Source of the DNA: an uncultured Lachnospiraceae bacterium
GTDB taxonomy: Bacteria > Bacillota > Clostridia > Lachnospirales > Lachnospiraceae
Assembly (NCBI GenBank): GCA_910583835.1
Contig: CAJTYM010000024.1
Coordinates: forward strand, 1-60,757
Length of the DNA stretch: 60,757 nt
Direction: 5' to 3'
A model generated the notes under the pieces. That model was not told the origin of the DNA, did no database searches, and saw only the letters and a program-made list of their open reading frames with translations. How positions within the stretch are numbered: position 1 is the first letter of the stretch; each line of letters opens with the position of its first letter. Positions 6,883 through 16,271 of the stretch are shown here, piece by piece. Made by a program: the position numbers and the translations under genes.

Positions 6883-8784
6883 ATGCATATACAGATTCAA
6901 TGTTGTGGAATCGTTTTGATGATGGTTCTGTTGTTTTTTTATATGAGGCAGAAAAGAATATCTATGAACACGGAAAAAGCATTTTTACGTGCTTTTTGCC
7001 TCAACCTGTTCTGTATGGTCCTGGATGTCTTTTCTGTGGTTGTCATTTATCAGAGAGACTGGCTGCCGGGCTGGTTTGTCGATTTCATCTGTAAAAGCTA
7101 TCTCATTTCGCTGGTGGGCGTGGCGCTCTGCAGCCTGCTCTATGTTTGTGTGGATATTTATGTTAGCAAGGCAGAGTACAGGAAAGCGGTTCGCAGATAT
7201 GAACTGATTACTCTGATCGATGCTGTCCTTGTCTATGTTTTACCTATTTATTATCAGTTTGATGAGGATGGGACGACTTTTTTAGTCACTTACGGTCCCA
7301 GCAACCTGGTGGCATTTTGGGTTGCAATTGCATTTCTTGTCGTGAATTTCTTCCTGATGAAGAAAGAGCGTAGCAAGATTAATCCCAGACGGCGCGAGGC
7401 GGTGCTGACATGGATGGTTATCTGGGTGTGTGCGGCCATGCTGCAGTATTGCTATGATGGGATGCTGGTGCTCGGCTATGCCTGTTCCATAGGCATGGTG
7501 GTGCTCTATCTCAAATTAGAAAATCCAGAGACTAATCTGGACAGGCAGACAGGTCTGTTTAATCACGGTGCGCTCGTTCAGTATGTCCGGCAGCTATATA
7601 GTGAGGATAAGGATTTTTCCGTGCTGGCGGTCACATTTAAGCGTTCGTTCCAGAAAAATGTGGCAGCGGGGCAGACACAAGCGGTAAAAATGGAGATTGT
7701 GGAATACTTTTTGGGTCTTCGGGATATCTTTGTCTTTAAAAATGCCGAGGACGAGATTTTGTTGGTATTTAAAGACCAAGGCAGGGCAGAGAAAGGGATA
7801 CAGACCCTGACGGCCCGGTTTGAGGAAGGCTGGGGAGAAAACAGCCAAATCCATATCCGGCCCAGCTGGATTTATATACCGGATGCCAGGGTATTGACCA
7901 ATGTGGAGGACATGCTGTATTTAATTCGGGATATCAGGCATAACAGCAAAGAGTTTTCGGAGAATCCTTTCTTCCGGGTGGATAAAGAGAAAGCGGATGA
8001 GATGTACAGAAAGAAACGCACGGAACTGATGATTCTGGAAGCTATGGAGAAAGATTGGGTGGAAGTATTTTACCAGCCCATCTATTCGACCAAGGAGCAG
8101 CGTTTTACTTCTGCGGAAGCGTTGGTGCGTATCCGCGATGCAGAGGGGAAAATCGTGCCGCCGGGAGTTTTCATTGATGTTGCCGAGCAGAATGGCATGA
8201 TTTTAAAACTGGGAGAGATGGTGTTTGAGAAAGTCTGCCGTTTTGTCAAGGAACATGATATCAAGCAGTATGGGCTGCATTACATAGAAATCAATTTATC
8301 GGTTGTACAGTGTTCTTATGAGCAATTGGCGGAAGACTACATCAGGATTATGGAAAAATATCAGGTACCATCCGATTTTATTAATCTGGAAATTACGGAA
8401 TCGGCATCTATGGAAGCCAAGAGGATTTTGCTAAGCAATATGAAAAGCCTGATGGACTACGGCGTCAAATTTTCTCTGGATGATTTTGGCACGGGCCAGT
8501 CAAATCTTAACTATATTGTGGATATGCCGGTGGATATCGTCAAGTTTGACAAAGATATGATTAATGCCTATTTTGAAAATGGGAAGGCGAAATATGTCAT
8601 GGATGCAGCCATGCATATGGTACATGGCATGGACTTGGAGATTGTCTCTGAGGGGATAGAGACGAAAGAGCAGTATGAGACAATGGAAGAACTGGGAATC
8701 AGCTATATCCAGGGCTATTATTTTTCCAAACCGCTTTCGGAACGGCAGTTTTTGGAGTTTATGTCTCAGACGGTTGGCAAGTGA
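6883..8784 (+). CDS. Membrane-bound c-di-GMP phosphodiesterase (degenerate GGDEF plus EAL)
   Basis: A 633-aa signalling protein. About six hydrophobic helices fill the first 210 residues (a 7TM-like sensor). A degenerate GGDEF region follows (about 230-375; starts DRQTGLFNHGAL, no GGDEF motif). The EAL domain runs from about 385 to the end, with the catalytic set intact: EALVR (Glu412), EINLS, LEITES, DDFGTG, VKFDKDM, EGIET and QGYYFSKP. It is therefore expected to hydrolyse c-di-GMP, lowering its level and favouring motility. The ATG at 6883 follows GAGGGGAA and is consistent with the promoter at 6818-6846. The gene is monocistronic. The sensed signal is unknown. Confidence 0.92.
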   Translation: MHIQIQCCGIVLMMVLLFFYMRQKRISMNTEKAFLRAFCLNLFCMVLDVFSVVVIYQRDWLPGWFVDFICKSYLISLVGVALCSLLYVCVDIYVSKAEYRKAVRRYELITLIDAVLVYVLPIYYQFDEDGTTFLVTYGPSNLVAFWVAIAFLVVNFFLMKKERSKINPRRREAVLTWMVIWVCAAMLQYCYDGMLVLGYACSIGMVVLYLKLENPETNLDRQTGLFNHGALVQYVRQLYSEDKDFSVLAVTFKRSFQKNVAAGQTQAVKMEIVEYFLGLRDIFVFKNAEDEILLVFKDQGRAEKGIQTLTARFEEGWGENSQIHIRPSWIYIPDARVLTNVEDMLYLIRDIRHNSKEFSENPFFRVDKEKADEMYRKKRTELMILEAMEKDWVEVFYQPIYSTKEQRFTSAEALVRIRDAEGKIVPPGVFIDVAEQNGMILKLGEMVFEKVCRFVKEHDIKQYGLHYIEINLSVVQCSYEQLAEDYIRIMEKYQVPSDFINLEITESASMEAKRILLSNMKSLMDYGVKFSLDDFGTGQSNLNYIVDMPVDIVKFDKDMINAYFENGKAKYVMDAAMHMVHGMDLEIVSEGIETKEQYETMEELGISYIQGYYFSKPLSERQFLEFMSQTVGK

Positions 8785-8856
8785 TTCATCTGTTCTCTCC
8801 CAGCTTTTGATTTGTCAATTTTTTTCAGAAATTCATATATTAATACAATAATGGAA

Positions 8857-8884
8857 TAAATTAATGACCGTTAGTATCCGATAT
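8857..8884 (+). promoter_or_regulatory. Sigma-28 (flagellar sigma) type promoter
   Basis: TAAA at 8857-8860, 16-nt spacer, TCCGATAT at 8877-8884. This is seven of eight with the B. subtilis sigma-D -10 (GCCGATAT) and an exact -35. It is placed to drive the FlxA-like gene; E. coli flxA is itself a flagellar sigma-factor gene. Confidence 0.65.
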
Positions 8885-8947
8885 AATAAGATAAAGGATT
8901 TTTTATTTTCATGTATTACATAAAGGAAAGGGGGGGCGGAGGTTATG

Positions 8948-9760
8948 ATGCAGGTCAGTAATGTGAATGCAATGGGGAATCATGTGCAGGCAGTGAAACA
9001 GCAGCCCGATGTGGCAGTGGATACTGTCAGCAAAGAAATCCAGGGCAGGATTATGAATGCTCAGAAGCGCAGGCAGGAGCTTTCTTCTGATATGGAAATG
9101 TCTGCAGAGGAAAAGGCAGATATAAGGCAGAAAATCCAACAGGAAATCAGTGATTTAAAGCGTGAACTGCGGCAGCGGCAGGCGGAAGAGAAGAAAAAGC
9201 AGCAGGAAGCCCAGAAAGCTGCGGAAGCTGAGAAGCAACAGAAGGAAAGCGCAGCGCGGGATACTGTTAAGGAGCAGCAGAAGACTCAGTCCGCACAGGA
9301 GACAGATAATCGGCAGCAAGAGAATCTGGCTGGTTCAGGCAACGACAGGAATGCAGCTATTCGTGAAGCCGAGGAAGATGACCGCAAAGAGCTGCCGGAC
9401 GTTATGGTCAAAAGCATGTCTACAGCGTCCACGGTCGGGCAAGTCCGTATAGTAACGAACGTTGCCGCACAGGCAGAAAGCAGCGTCAGAGTCCGAGAAG
9501 CAGAGATTAACCAGGATGCAGCCAGAGGTGCAGATGTAGAAGGGCTTAAGAAAGAGCAGCGGGAAGCAGCCATGCAAAAGGCCCGCTACACGCAGCGGGT
9601 GCAGAGCTTTATGTTTGAAGGCAAGAGCAATGCAGCTGAGAGCGATGCAGGAAATGTTAAGCAGATTGCAGGTGGTTTCCGGGGCAAGGGCTTATATGGC
9701 AACAGCGGTATGATGTTCAAGACAAATTTCCAGTCAGTCCAGATGGATTTGAGACAGTAA
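8948..9760 (+). CDS. FlxA-like coiled-coil protein
   Basis: A 270-aa, Gln/Glu/Lys/Ala-rich, soluble protein without signal peptide. Residues about 30-110 form a predicted long coiled coil, with the stretch ELSSDMEMSAEEKADIRQKI and LKRELRQRQ, which resembles the FlxA-like family. The remainder is low complexity, ending in a more ordered tail (KGLYGNSGMMFKTNF). The putative sigma-28 promoter upstream suggests expression with late flagellar genes. GGAGG at 8938-8942 gives five-base spacing to the ATG at 8948; the adjacent ATG at 8945 is too close. A perfect terminator follows, so it is a single-gene unit. Molecular function is unknown. Confidence 0.65.
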   Translation: MQVSNVNAMGNHVQAVKQQPDVAVDTVSKEIQGRIMNAQKRRQELSSDMEMSAEEKADIRQKIQQEISDLKRELRQRQAEEKKKQQEAQKAAEAEKQQKESAARDTVKEQQKTQSAQETDNRQQENLAGSGNDRNAAIREAEEDDRKELPDVMVKSMSTASTVGQVRIVTNVAAQAESSVRVREAEINQDAARGADVEGLKKEQREAAMQKARYTQRVQSFMFEGKSNAAESDAGNVKQIAGGFRGKGLYGNSGMMFKTNFQSVQMDLRQ

Positions 9761-9762
9761 GG

Positions 9763-9789
9763 AGGTGGTCGGGTTACCGGCCACCTTTT
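9763..9789 (+). terminator. Intrinsic terminator after the FlxA-like gene
   Basis: Ten-base-pair stem AGGTGGTCGG/CCGGCCACCT with a GTTA tetraloop followed by TTTTATATT. Confidence 0.9.
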
Positions 9790-9835
9790 ATATTCATCTT
9801 TTTAAAGCTGATTTCCTTAGAAAAGGAGGTCCTAA

Positions 9836-10681
9836 ATGGAAGATGCGCATGTATTGCAGCTGACATGTTCTAAATTTCAGGATTTATATTTGAGTTTTTG
9901 CGGCGTATCTGAATGTGAGCCTTGCCATAGTTTTGGCCCTGCCGTGCGTCCCAATTATATCCTGCATTATATATTATCCGGGAAAGGGATTTACCGGGTG
10001 GGAGAGAGGACCTATAGGCTGAAAGAAGGACAGGGCTTTCTTATTGAGCCGGAGGCGGTAACTTTTTATCAGGCAGATGAGAAAGAGCCGTGGACTTATC
10101 TGTGGGTTGGCTTTGCGGGTGTCCAGGCAGAAATGTTTCTGCAGGATATAGGGCTTAACAGTAATCAGCATGTGTTCCAGAGCGGATATGGGGAGCAGCT
10201 GAAAAGGATTGTTTCTGATATGCTCAGAAATAATACATTTTCCCAGACCCATCAGTACCATCTGCAGAGCCTGCTGTATGAATTTTTTGCAGTGCTGACG
10301 CGTGACGTGCGGATGGAAGCTGTTGCGGAAGAGAATCGGGACAGCGCCTATGTGAAAAAGGCGGTTGTTTTTATCCAAAATAATTACTTTCGCGGAATTG
10401 GCGTGGCAGATATTGCAGAACATGTGGGGGTGAGCCGAAGTTATCTATACAAAATATTTGTGGATAACTTACGGGCGAATCCCAAGGAATTCCTTACGCG
10501 CCTTAGGCTTGTGCGTGCCAAAGAACTGTTGGAACTGACGGAATTGTCTGTGGAAGGGGTGGCAATGTCATGCGGCTACCAGAATGCGCTTGTTTTTTGC
10601 AAAGCATTTAAGCAGGAAGTGGGAATGCCGCCCAGCCACTACCGGAAGATATGCCGCAGGCAGTTGCAGGATGGGCAATGA
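9836..10681 (+). CDS. AraC family transcriptional regulator
   Basis: A 281-aa regulator. The N-terminal cupin-like sugar-sensing domain (about 10-150) contains LHYILSGKGIYRVG and EPWTYLWVGFAG. The C-terminal double helix-turn-helix (about 172-275) contains VGVSRSYLYKIF and the second-helix signature PPSHYRK. This organisation is that of MsmR/RafR-type activators of raffinose and melibiose use. It stands just upstream of the GH36 alpha-galactosidase in the same direction, so it is the likely activator of that gene in response to an alpha-galactoside. RBS AAAGGAGGT precedes the ATG by six bases. Confidence 0.92.
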   Translation: MEDAHVLQLTCSKFQDLYLSFCGVSECEPCHSFGPAVRPNYILHYILSGKGIYRVGERTYRLKEGQGFLIEPEAVTFYQADEKEPWTYLWVGFAGVQAEMFLQDIGLNSNQHVFQSGYGEQLKRIVSDMLRNNTFSQTHQYHLQSLLYEFFAVLTRDVRMEAVAEENRDSAYVKKAVVFIQNNYFRGIGVADIAEHVGVSRSYLYKIFVDNLRANPKEFLTRLRLVRAKELLELTELSVEGVAMSCGYQNALVFCKAFKQEVGMPPSHYRKICRRQLQDGQ

Positions 10682-10741
10682 AGAAACATTTTGACTGATT
10701 CATAATACAAAATCCTCTAACGGTTTTTCTGCAAATCTGTA

Positions 10742-10747
10742 TATAAT
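10742..10747 (+). promoter_or_regulatory. Probable -10 box of the alpha-galactosidase promoter
   Basis: TATAAT with no recognisable -35 at the right distance, which fits a promoter that needs an activator such as the upstream AraC protein. Confidence 0.5.
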
Positions 10748-10791
10748 AAGAGCAGTTAAACAAGCAGGAAGCATAAAAGGAGGAAATGGCG

Positions 10792-13014
10792 ATGAAGATT
10801 GTCTATCATGAAAGGTCAAAGGTTTTTCATCTGTGGAATGACAGTATCAGTTACGTGATGATGGCGCTGCCGAATGGGCAGTTGGGGCAGCTGTATTTCG
10901 GGAAAAAGATTCACGACAGAGAGGATTTGTCCGATTTGCTGGAGTTGGCTGTCCGTCCTATGGCATCCTGCCCATTTCCGGGGGACAGGTCATTTTCTTT
11001 GGAGCATGTCAAGCAGGAATTGCCAGGGTTTGGAACTGGAGATTACCGCAGCCCGGCAGTGGAAATCCTGCAGCAGAATGGTAGCCGGATTTCCGATTTC
11101 CAATACCAGTCACATCGTGTGGAAGCTGGAAAACCGAAGTTGGCGGGGCTTCCGGCAACGTATGTTGAACAGAAGGAAGAGGCTTCCACCCTGGTTGTCA
11201 ATGTGAAGGACAGCGTGACCGGAATCCGTGCGGAATTGTTCTATACGATATTTGCCGAGGGAGGGATTCTTGCCAGAAGCATCTGTTATCACAACGAAGG
11301 TGCACAATCCGTGCAGCTTACGCGCGCCATGAGCCTTTGCTTGGATCTGCCGGACTGTGACTATGAATGGCTGCAGCTGTCCGGGGCATGGGCCAGAGAG
11401 CGTCATGTCAAGACCAGGAGATTAACCATGGGCATACAGTCCATCGGCAGCCTGCGCGGCAATTCCTCCCATCAGCATAATCCGTTCCTCGTGCTGAAAC
11501 GCCCCTCTGCCACAGAAAATCAGGGAGAAGTTATGGGATTCAGTTTCATTTACAGTGGGAATTTCCTCATGCAGGCGGAAGTGGATGCCCATGACAATAC
11601 CAGGGTCCTGGCAGGAATCCATCCTGATACCTTTTCCTGGATACTGGAGCCGGGGGATAGTTTTCAGACGCCGGAAGCGGTGATGGTCTATACAGACCAG
11701 GGACTGAACGCTATGAGCCAGACGTTCCATGGGCTGTACCAAAAGCGTCTGGCAAGGGGAAGCTGGCGGGATAAGGCGCGCCCCATCCTTATCAATAACT
11801 GGGAAGCGACCTATTTTAATTTTACCGAGGATAAGCTGGTGCAGATTGCCGAAAAGGGCAAGGAATGCGGTGTGGAACTGTTCGTGCTGGACGATGGCTG
11901 GTTTGGCGAAAGGAGCAGCGACCACGCTGGGCTGGGTGACTGGGTGGCAAATCCGGGGCGCCTTCCCCAGGGCATCGCAGGCATTGCAGAGCGCATTGAC
12001 AATCTGGGCATGAAATTCGGGCTCTGGTTCGAGCCGGAAATGATCAATGAGGATTCGGATTTGTACCGTGCGCACCCGGATTGGGTTCTGGCAGCGCCGC
12101 AGAGGGCGAAATCGCACGGCAGACATCAATATGTATTGGATTTCTCCCGCGTGGAAGTAGTGGACTGTATCTATGGGATGATGGCGAAGATTCTTCGCGA
12201 AGCAAAGGTATCCTATATCAAATGGGACATGAACCGCAGCATCACGGAGTGTTACAGCGCTGCCTTGCCCCCTGACCGCCAGGGGGAAGTATACCACCGC
12301 TATATTCTGGGAGTCTATGATTTGTATGAGCGGCTGACCCAGGAATTTCCTGGGGTATTGTTTGAATCCTGCGCCAGCGGCGGCGGGCGTTTTGACCCGG
12401 GGATGCTTTATTACGCGCCCCAGGGCTGGGTGAGCGATGATACCGATGCGGTGGAGCGCATGAAGATACAGTATGGCACTTCCATGTGCTATCCGCTTAG
12501 CAGTATGGGTTCCCATGTGTCTGTGGCTCCCAACCATCAGGTGTTCCGCAAGACGCCGCTCCATACCAGGGCAAACGTGGCTTATTTCGGGACTTTTGGC
12601 TATGAACTGGACTTAAACTGCCTGACGGAGGAAGAGATTGAGGAAGTGAAAGGGCAGATTGCCTTTATGAAGAAGTATCGCAGCATTCTGCAGTTTGGCA
12701 TGTTCTACCGTCTGAAAAGCCCCTTTGAGGGAAATGAGATGGCGTGGATGGCAGTGAGCAATGACAGGAAAACGGCAATTGTAGGTTGGTATCGGGTATT
12801 AAATGTGGTGAATGACCGCTTTACCAGGCTGCGGCTTGCAGGCTTAGATCCAGACCTCTGCTACCGCAACAGTTTGAGCGGGACCCTCTGTTATGGGGAT
12901 GAACTGATGAATCTTGGTCTTTGCACCACGGATTCTACGGCAGGGGAAGTGACGGCGGGGCAGGAACCTTGTACGGATTTTGAATCCCGGGTATATGTGC
13001 TGGAAGCAGATTGA
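10792..13014 (+). CDS. Alpha-galactosidase, glycoside hydrolase family 36
   Basis: A 740-aa cytoplasmic GH36 enzyme hydrolysing terminal alpha-1,6-galactose from melibiose, raffinose and stachyose. The N-terminal beta-supersandwich (about 1-320) is followed by a TIM barrel with NNWEATYFNF, VLDDGWFGER and WFEPEMINEDSDLY. The nucleophile is Asp479 in YIKWDMNR, and the acid/base is Asp549 in WVSDDTDA. The 70-residue spacing matches that in characterised family members. CASGGGRFD lies between them. The ATG at 10792 has good spacing from AGGAGG (10778-10783), whereas the ATG at 10786 is too close. No signal peptide and no transporter nearby, so uptake must be encoded elsewhere. Confidence 0.96.
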   Translation: MKIVYHERSKVFHLWNDSISYVMMALPNGQLGQLYFGKKIHDREDLSDLLELAVRPMASCPFPGDRSFSLEHVKQELPGFGTGDYRSPAVEILQQNGSRISDFQYQSHRVEAGKPKLAGLPATYVEQKEEASTLVVNVKDSVTGIRAELFYTIFAEGGILARSICYHNEGAQSVQLTRAMSLCLDLPDCDYEWLQLSGAWARERHVKTRRLTMGIQSIGSLRGNSSHQHNPFLVLKRPSATENQGEVMGFSFIYSGNFLMQAEVDAHDNTRVLAGIHPDTFSWILEPGDSFQTPEAVMVYTDQGLNAMSQTFHGLYQKRLARGSWRDKARPILINNWEATYFNFTEDKLVQIAEKGKECGVELFVLDDGWFGERSSDHAGLGDWVANPGRLPQGIAGIAERIDNLGMKFGLWFEPEMINEDSDLYRAHPDWVLAAPQRAKSHGRHQYVLDFSRVEVVDCIYGMMAKILREAKVSYIKWDMNRSITECYSAALPPDRQGEVYHRYILGVYDLYERLTQEFPGVLFESCASGGGRFDPGMLYYAPQGWVSDDTDAVERMKIQYGTSMCYPLSSMGSHVSVAPNHQVFRKTPLHTRANVAYFGTFGYELDLNCLTEEEIEEVKGQIAFMKKYRSILQFGMFYRLKSPFEGNEMAWMAVSNDRKTAIVGWYRVLNVVNDRFTRLRLAGLDPDLCYRNSLSGTLCYGDELMNLGLCTTDSTAGEVTAGQEPCTDFESRVYVLEAD

Positions 13015-13080
13015 TATCAGGCAGGTGACGCGAAACGGCTCGTACTGTTACCTTAGGCGGAGGAATTTTCTGCAGGAAAC

Positions 13081-13109
13081 TTGCAATTATCGGCAAAGCC
13101 TTTTATAAT
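13081..13109 (+). promoter_or_regulatory. Sigma-A promoter for the exonuclease gene
   Basis: TTGCAA at 13081-13086, 17-nt spacer, TATAAT at 13104-13109. Confidence 0.75.
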
Positions 13110-13165
13110 GTGAAATCATAAGAGAAATGAGGGCTATTGCCGTGACAGGGAACAGAGGAAAACGT

Positions 13166-13816
13166 TTGAACCAATATATCAGCGATTATGTGGTCTTCGA
13201 TTTGGAGACTACGGGCGTCCGCCCGGATACGGATGAAATCATCGAGATTTCAGCTATCCGTGTGCGGGGGCATAAGGCTGTGGATGAATACTCTACGCTG
13301 GTCAACCCCGGGATGCATATCCCGGCAGCTGCATCGAAGGTCAACCATATCACCGATGATATGGTGGCAGAAGCGCCGGAACTTGCAGAAGCTTTGGGGG
13401 ATTTTCTGGAGTTTGCGGGCAGCGACATTTTGGTAGGGCATAACATCCACAGCTTTGATTTGAATTTTATCTGCCAGGGCGCGCTGCGGATTTTTGGCAC
13501 AGCGGTGGATAACGATTACATAGACACGCTCTATATGGCAAGGCAATGCCTGCCAGAGCTGTCCCATCACAAGCTGTCAGATGTGGCAGCTTATTTTCAT
13601 ATCAGTACCGAGGGCGCGCACCGCGCGCTGGCGGACTGTGCAATGAATCAGAAATGCTACGAGGAAATGGGCAAAATCCTTAAGCAGAAGCAGAAGACCC
13701 AGCCAGAGATTCTGTGCCCTAAGTGCGGCAGTGAGATGGTCAAGCGTAAAAGCATGTATGGAGAATTCTACGGCTGCAGCAATTTCCCGCGCTGCCGCGG
13801 CACGCGCAAGATTTAG
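13166..13816 (+). CDS. DEDDh 3'-5' exonuclease with C-terminal topoisomerase-type zinc ribbon
   Basis: A 216-aa protein of the DNA polymerase III epsilon-like exonuclease family. The DEDDh residues are visible: FDLETTG (Asp, Glu), HNIHSFDLNF (Asp), and HRALADC (His, Asp). After residue about 180 comes a zinc ribbon CPKCGSEM...GCSNFPRCRGT of the type found at the end of topoisomerases. The TTG at 13166 is preferred: AGAGGA stands six bases upstream and LNQYISDYVVFDLET matches family N-termini, while the in-frame ATG at 13127 has no RBS and lies about 11 nt from the predicted transcription start. It precedes topB, hinting at a role in repair or recombination intermediates. Confidence 0.87.
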   Translation: MNQYISDYVVFDLETTGVRPDTDEIIEISAIRVRGHKAVDEYSTLVNPGMHIPAAASKVNHITDDMVAEAPELAEALGDFLEFAGSDILVGHNIHSFDLNFICQGALRIFGTAVDNDYIDTLYMARQCLPELSHHKLSDVAAYFHISTEGAHRALADCAMNQKCYEEMGKILKQKQKTQPEILCPKCGSEMVKRKSMYGEFYGCSNFPRCRGTRKI

Positions 13817-13847
13817 AGAATTTTTTATCTTAATAGGAAAGACCTTG

Positions 13848-13863
13848 TCACGCTAAAGCGTGA
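13848..13863. repeat. Perfect short palindrome upstream of topB
   Basis: TCACGCT-AA-AGCGTGA, a 7-bp inverted repeat between the exonuclease and topB. It could be an operator or a hairpin in the transcript; nothing further supports either. Confidence 0.5.
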
Positions 13864-13901
13864 AAGTTCGGAGAAGAGAGGAAGAAGGACGGATAATTGA
13901 T

Positions 13902-16127
13902 ATGAAATCATTAGTAATTGCGGAAAAACCCAGTGTGGGTAGGGATATCGCCAGGGTGCTTGGCTGTAAACAGGGCGGCAACGGCTACCTGGAGGGGAAG
14001 GATTATGTGGTGACTTGGGCGTTGGGGCATCTCATAGAGCTTGCCGATCCCGAAAGCTATGGCGACCAGTGGAAAGAGTGGAAGATGGAGACGCTTCCCA
14101 TGCTTCCCGAGCGTCTGGAAATCCAGGTCATCAAAAAGACCGGACACCAGTACCAGACCGTGAAAAAGCAGATGTACCGCAAAGATATCGGGCAGATTAT
14201 CATTGCCACGGACGCGGGCAGGGAAGGCGAGCTGGTGGCGCGCTGGATTATCCAGAAAGCGGGGATCAAAAAGCCCATGAAGCGGCTGTGGATTTCCTCG
14301 GTGACCGACAAGGCAATCCGCCAGGGGTTTTCCAGCCTCCGGGACGCCAGGGACTACCAGAAATTATACGAAGCCGCGGTGGCACGTGCGGAAGCGGACT
14401 GGATGGTGGGGCTCAACGCCACAAGGGCGCTGACCGTAAAACATAATGCGCAATTGTCCTGCGGTAGGGTGCAGACGCCGACCCTTGCCATCATTGCCAA
14501 GAGGGAAGCGCAGATAAAAGAATTTAAGCCCAGGGAGTATTATGGACTGAAGATGAAGGGTGCGGACGTTGCCTGGACGTGGAAATCACCGCAGAACGGC
14601 AGCAGTACATTTTCTAAGGCGGAAGTGGAAAATGCTCTGGAAAATGCCGTCAACAGTACGGCTGTCGTGGAGGAAGTAAAAAAGAAACAGCAGAAATCTT
14701 TTGCACCGCAGCTATATGATCTGACTGCTTTGCAGCAGGATGCCAACCGCATATTTGGATTTTCCGCTAAACAGACCTTGGATTTCATGCAGAATCTCTA
14801 TGAGCGCCACAAGATTGTGACTTATCCCAGAACAGATTCCCGCTACCTCACGGCAGATATCGTGGAGACGATACCGGAACGGCTGAGGGCCTGCCGGGTC
14901 GGCGTGTACGCGCCAATCTGCGGGAGGCTGCTGAAGACAACGATTAAGGCAAACAAATCTTTTGTGGATGATAAGAAAGTCTCAGACCATCATGCCATTA
15001 TCCCCACGGAGCAGAGCGTAAACCTCAAAGATTTGGAGTACGGCGAACGCAGGATATATGAACTGGTTGTCTCTCGTTTCCTTGCTGTGCTGCTGCCGCC
15101 CTGTGAATATCAGCAGACGGAAGTGACGGCCAGCTGCCAGGGAGAGAAGTTTTCCTTGCGGGGACGGATACTGCAGCAGCCGGGCTGGCAGGAAATTAAA
15201 TCGCTGCAGAAGGAAGCGGGCTTTGCCGATGAGGATGAAGCGGACGATTTTGCCGAGGGCAGCCCCAATGGAGCGGGTGAAGTCATAACTGGGAATATCC
15301 CTGATTTTTCCAAAGGGCAGAAAGTCCTGTTCACAGAGGGGAAAATCACCCAGGGAAAGACGAAGCCGCCGGCGCCTTTCACAGAGGCAACGCTTCTCGC
15401 CGCCATGGAAAATCCGGTGAAATATATGGACAGCTCAGATAAGAAGCTGCGCCAGACGTTGGGAGAGACCGGAGGCCTGGGAACAGTCGCTACGCGCGCC
15501 GATATTATTGAGAAATTATTCCACAGTTTTATGATAGAAAAGCGTGATAAATATATCCATCTGACGTCCAAGGGCAGGCAGGTCCTGGAATTGGCCCCTC
15601 AGGGACTGACCTCCCCTGAGCTGACCGCAAAATGGGAGCAGGAACTGGCGGATATCGCAGGAGGAAAAGCGAGAAAGAAAGATTTTGAGGCTGAAATCCG
15701 CACCTATACGGCGGATATTGTCAAAGATATCCAAGCTTCTTCCAAGACTTACCGCCATGATAACCTCACCAACAAGAAATGCCCGCAATGCGGCAAGCTG
15801 ATGTTGGAGGTTAACCACAAAAACGGCAAGATGTTGGTATGCCAGGACAGGGAATGCGGTTACCGCAAGACGCTTTCTAAGGTCACCAATGCACGCTGCC
15901 CACAGTGCCATAAGAAGATGGAACTGGTGGGGGAGGGCGAGAACCGCAGGTTTACCTGTGTCTGCGGCTACCGCGAGAAATTGTCTGCATTTGAGAAACG
16001 CCGCAAGGAGAGCGGCGGCGGTGTCTCTAAGAAAGATGTCTCCCGCTACATGAACAAGATGAAGCAGGAAGCGAAAGAGCCGGTGAACAATGCATTTGCC
16101 GATGCGCTGGCAAAGCTGAAATTGTGA
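13902..16127 (+). CDS. topB: DNA topoisomerase III (type IA)
   Basis: A 741-aa type IA topoisomerase that decatenates and relaxes negatively supercoiled DNA by single-strand passage. The TOPRIM start LVIAEKPSVGRDIA and ATDAGREGELVARW are present. The catalytic tyrosine is Tyr308 in VTYPRTDSRYLT. Residues about 620-700 carry two zinc-ribbon units (CPQCGKLM...CQDRECGY and CPQCHKKM...CVCGY). The ATG at 13902 gives the standard MKSLVIAEKP start; a GTG at 13860 would add 14 unmatched residues. Chromosomal TopB of normal size, not a conjugative-element relic as far as the neighbours show. Confidence 0.95.
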   Translation: MKSLVIAEKPSVGRDIARVLGCKQGGNGYLEGKDYVVTWALGHLIELADPESYGDQWKEWKMETLPMLPERLEIQVIKKTGHQYQTVKKQMYRKDIGQIIIATDAGREGELVARWIIQKAGIKKPMKRLWISSVTDKAIRQGFSSLRDARDYQKLYEAAVARAEADWMVGLNATRALTVKHNAQLSCGRVQTPTLAIIAKREAQIKEFKPREYYGLKMKGADVAWTWKSPQNGSSTFSKAEVENALENAVNSTAVVEEVKKKQQKSFAPQLYDLTALQQDANRIFGFSAKQTLDFMQNLYERHKIVTYPRTDSRYLTADIVETIPERLRACRVGVYAPICGRLLKTTIKANKSFVDDKKVSDHHAIIPTEQSVNLKDLEYGERRIYELVVSRFLAVLLPPCEYQQTEVTASCQGEKFSLRGRILQQPGWQEIKSLQKEAGFADEDEADDFAEGSPNGAGEVITGNIPDFSKGQKVLFTEGKITQGKTKPPAPFTEATLLAAMENPVKYMDSSDKKLRQTLGETGGLGTVATRADIIEKLFHSFMIEKRDKYIHLTSKGRQVLELAPQGLTSPELTAKWEQELADIAGGKARKKDFEAEIRTYTADIVKDIQASSKTYRHDNLTNKKCPQCGKLMLEVNHKNGKMLVCQDRECGYRKTLSKVTNARCPQCHKKMELVGEGENRRFTCVCGYREKLSAFEKRRKESGGGVSKKDVSRYMNKMKQEAKEPVNNAFADALAKLKL

Positions 16128-16145
16128 ACTTAATGTGGTTATGGG

Positions 16146-16175
16146 TTGCATTTTTAAAATGGGTTATGTTAAAAT
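16146..16175 (+). promoter_or_regulatory. Possible sigma-A promoter for the HD-GYP gene
   Basis: TTGCAT at 16146-16151, 18-nt spacer, TAAAAT at 16170-16175. Confidence 0.45.
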
Positions 16176-16271
16176 GGAGTGGACATTATTTAGATAGCAT
16201 AACAGCGTCAGTGTGTCAAAGTTATTATTTTAAATTTATGGCGAAATGACTGCGCCGCTGGAGGATTAGGA

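Noticed and set aside
11422..12564. 380-codon minus-strand frame inside the alpha-galactosidase gene
   Set aside because: Antisense shadow caused by codon bias; GH36 catalytic motifs on the plus strand are complete.
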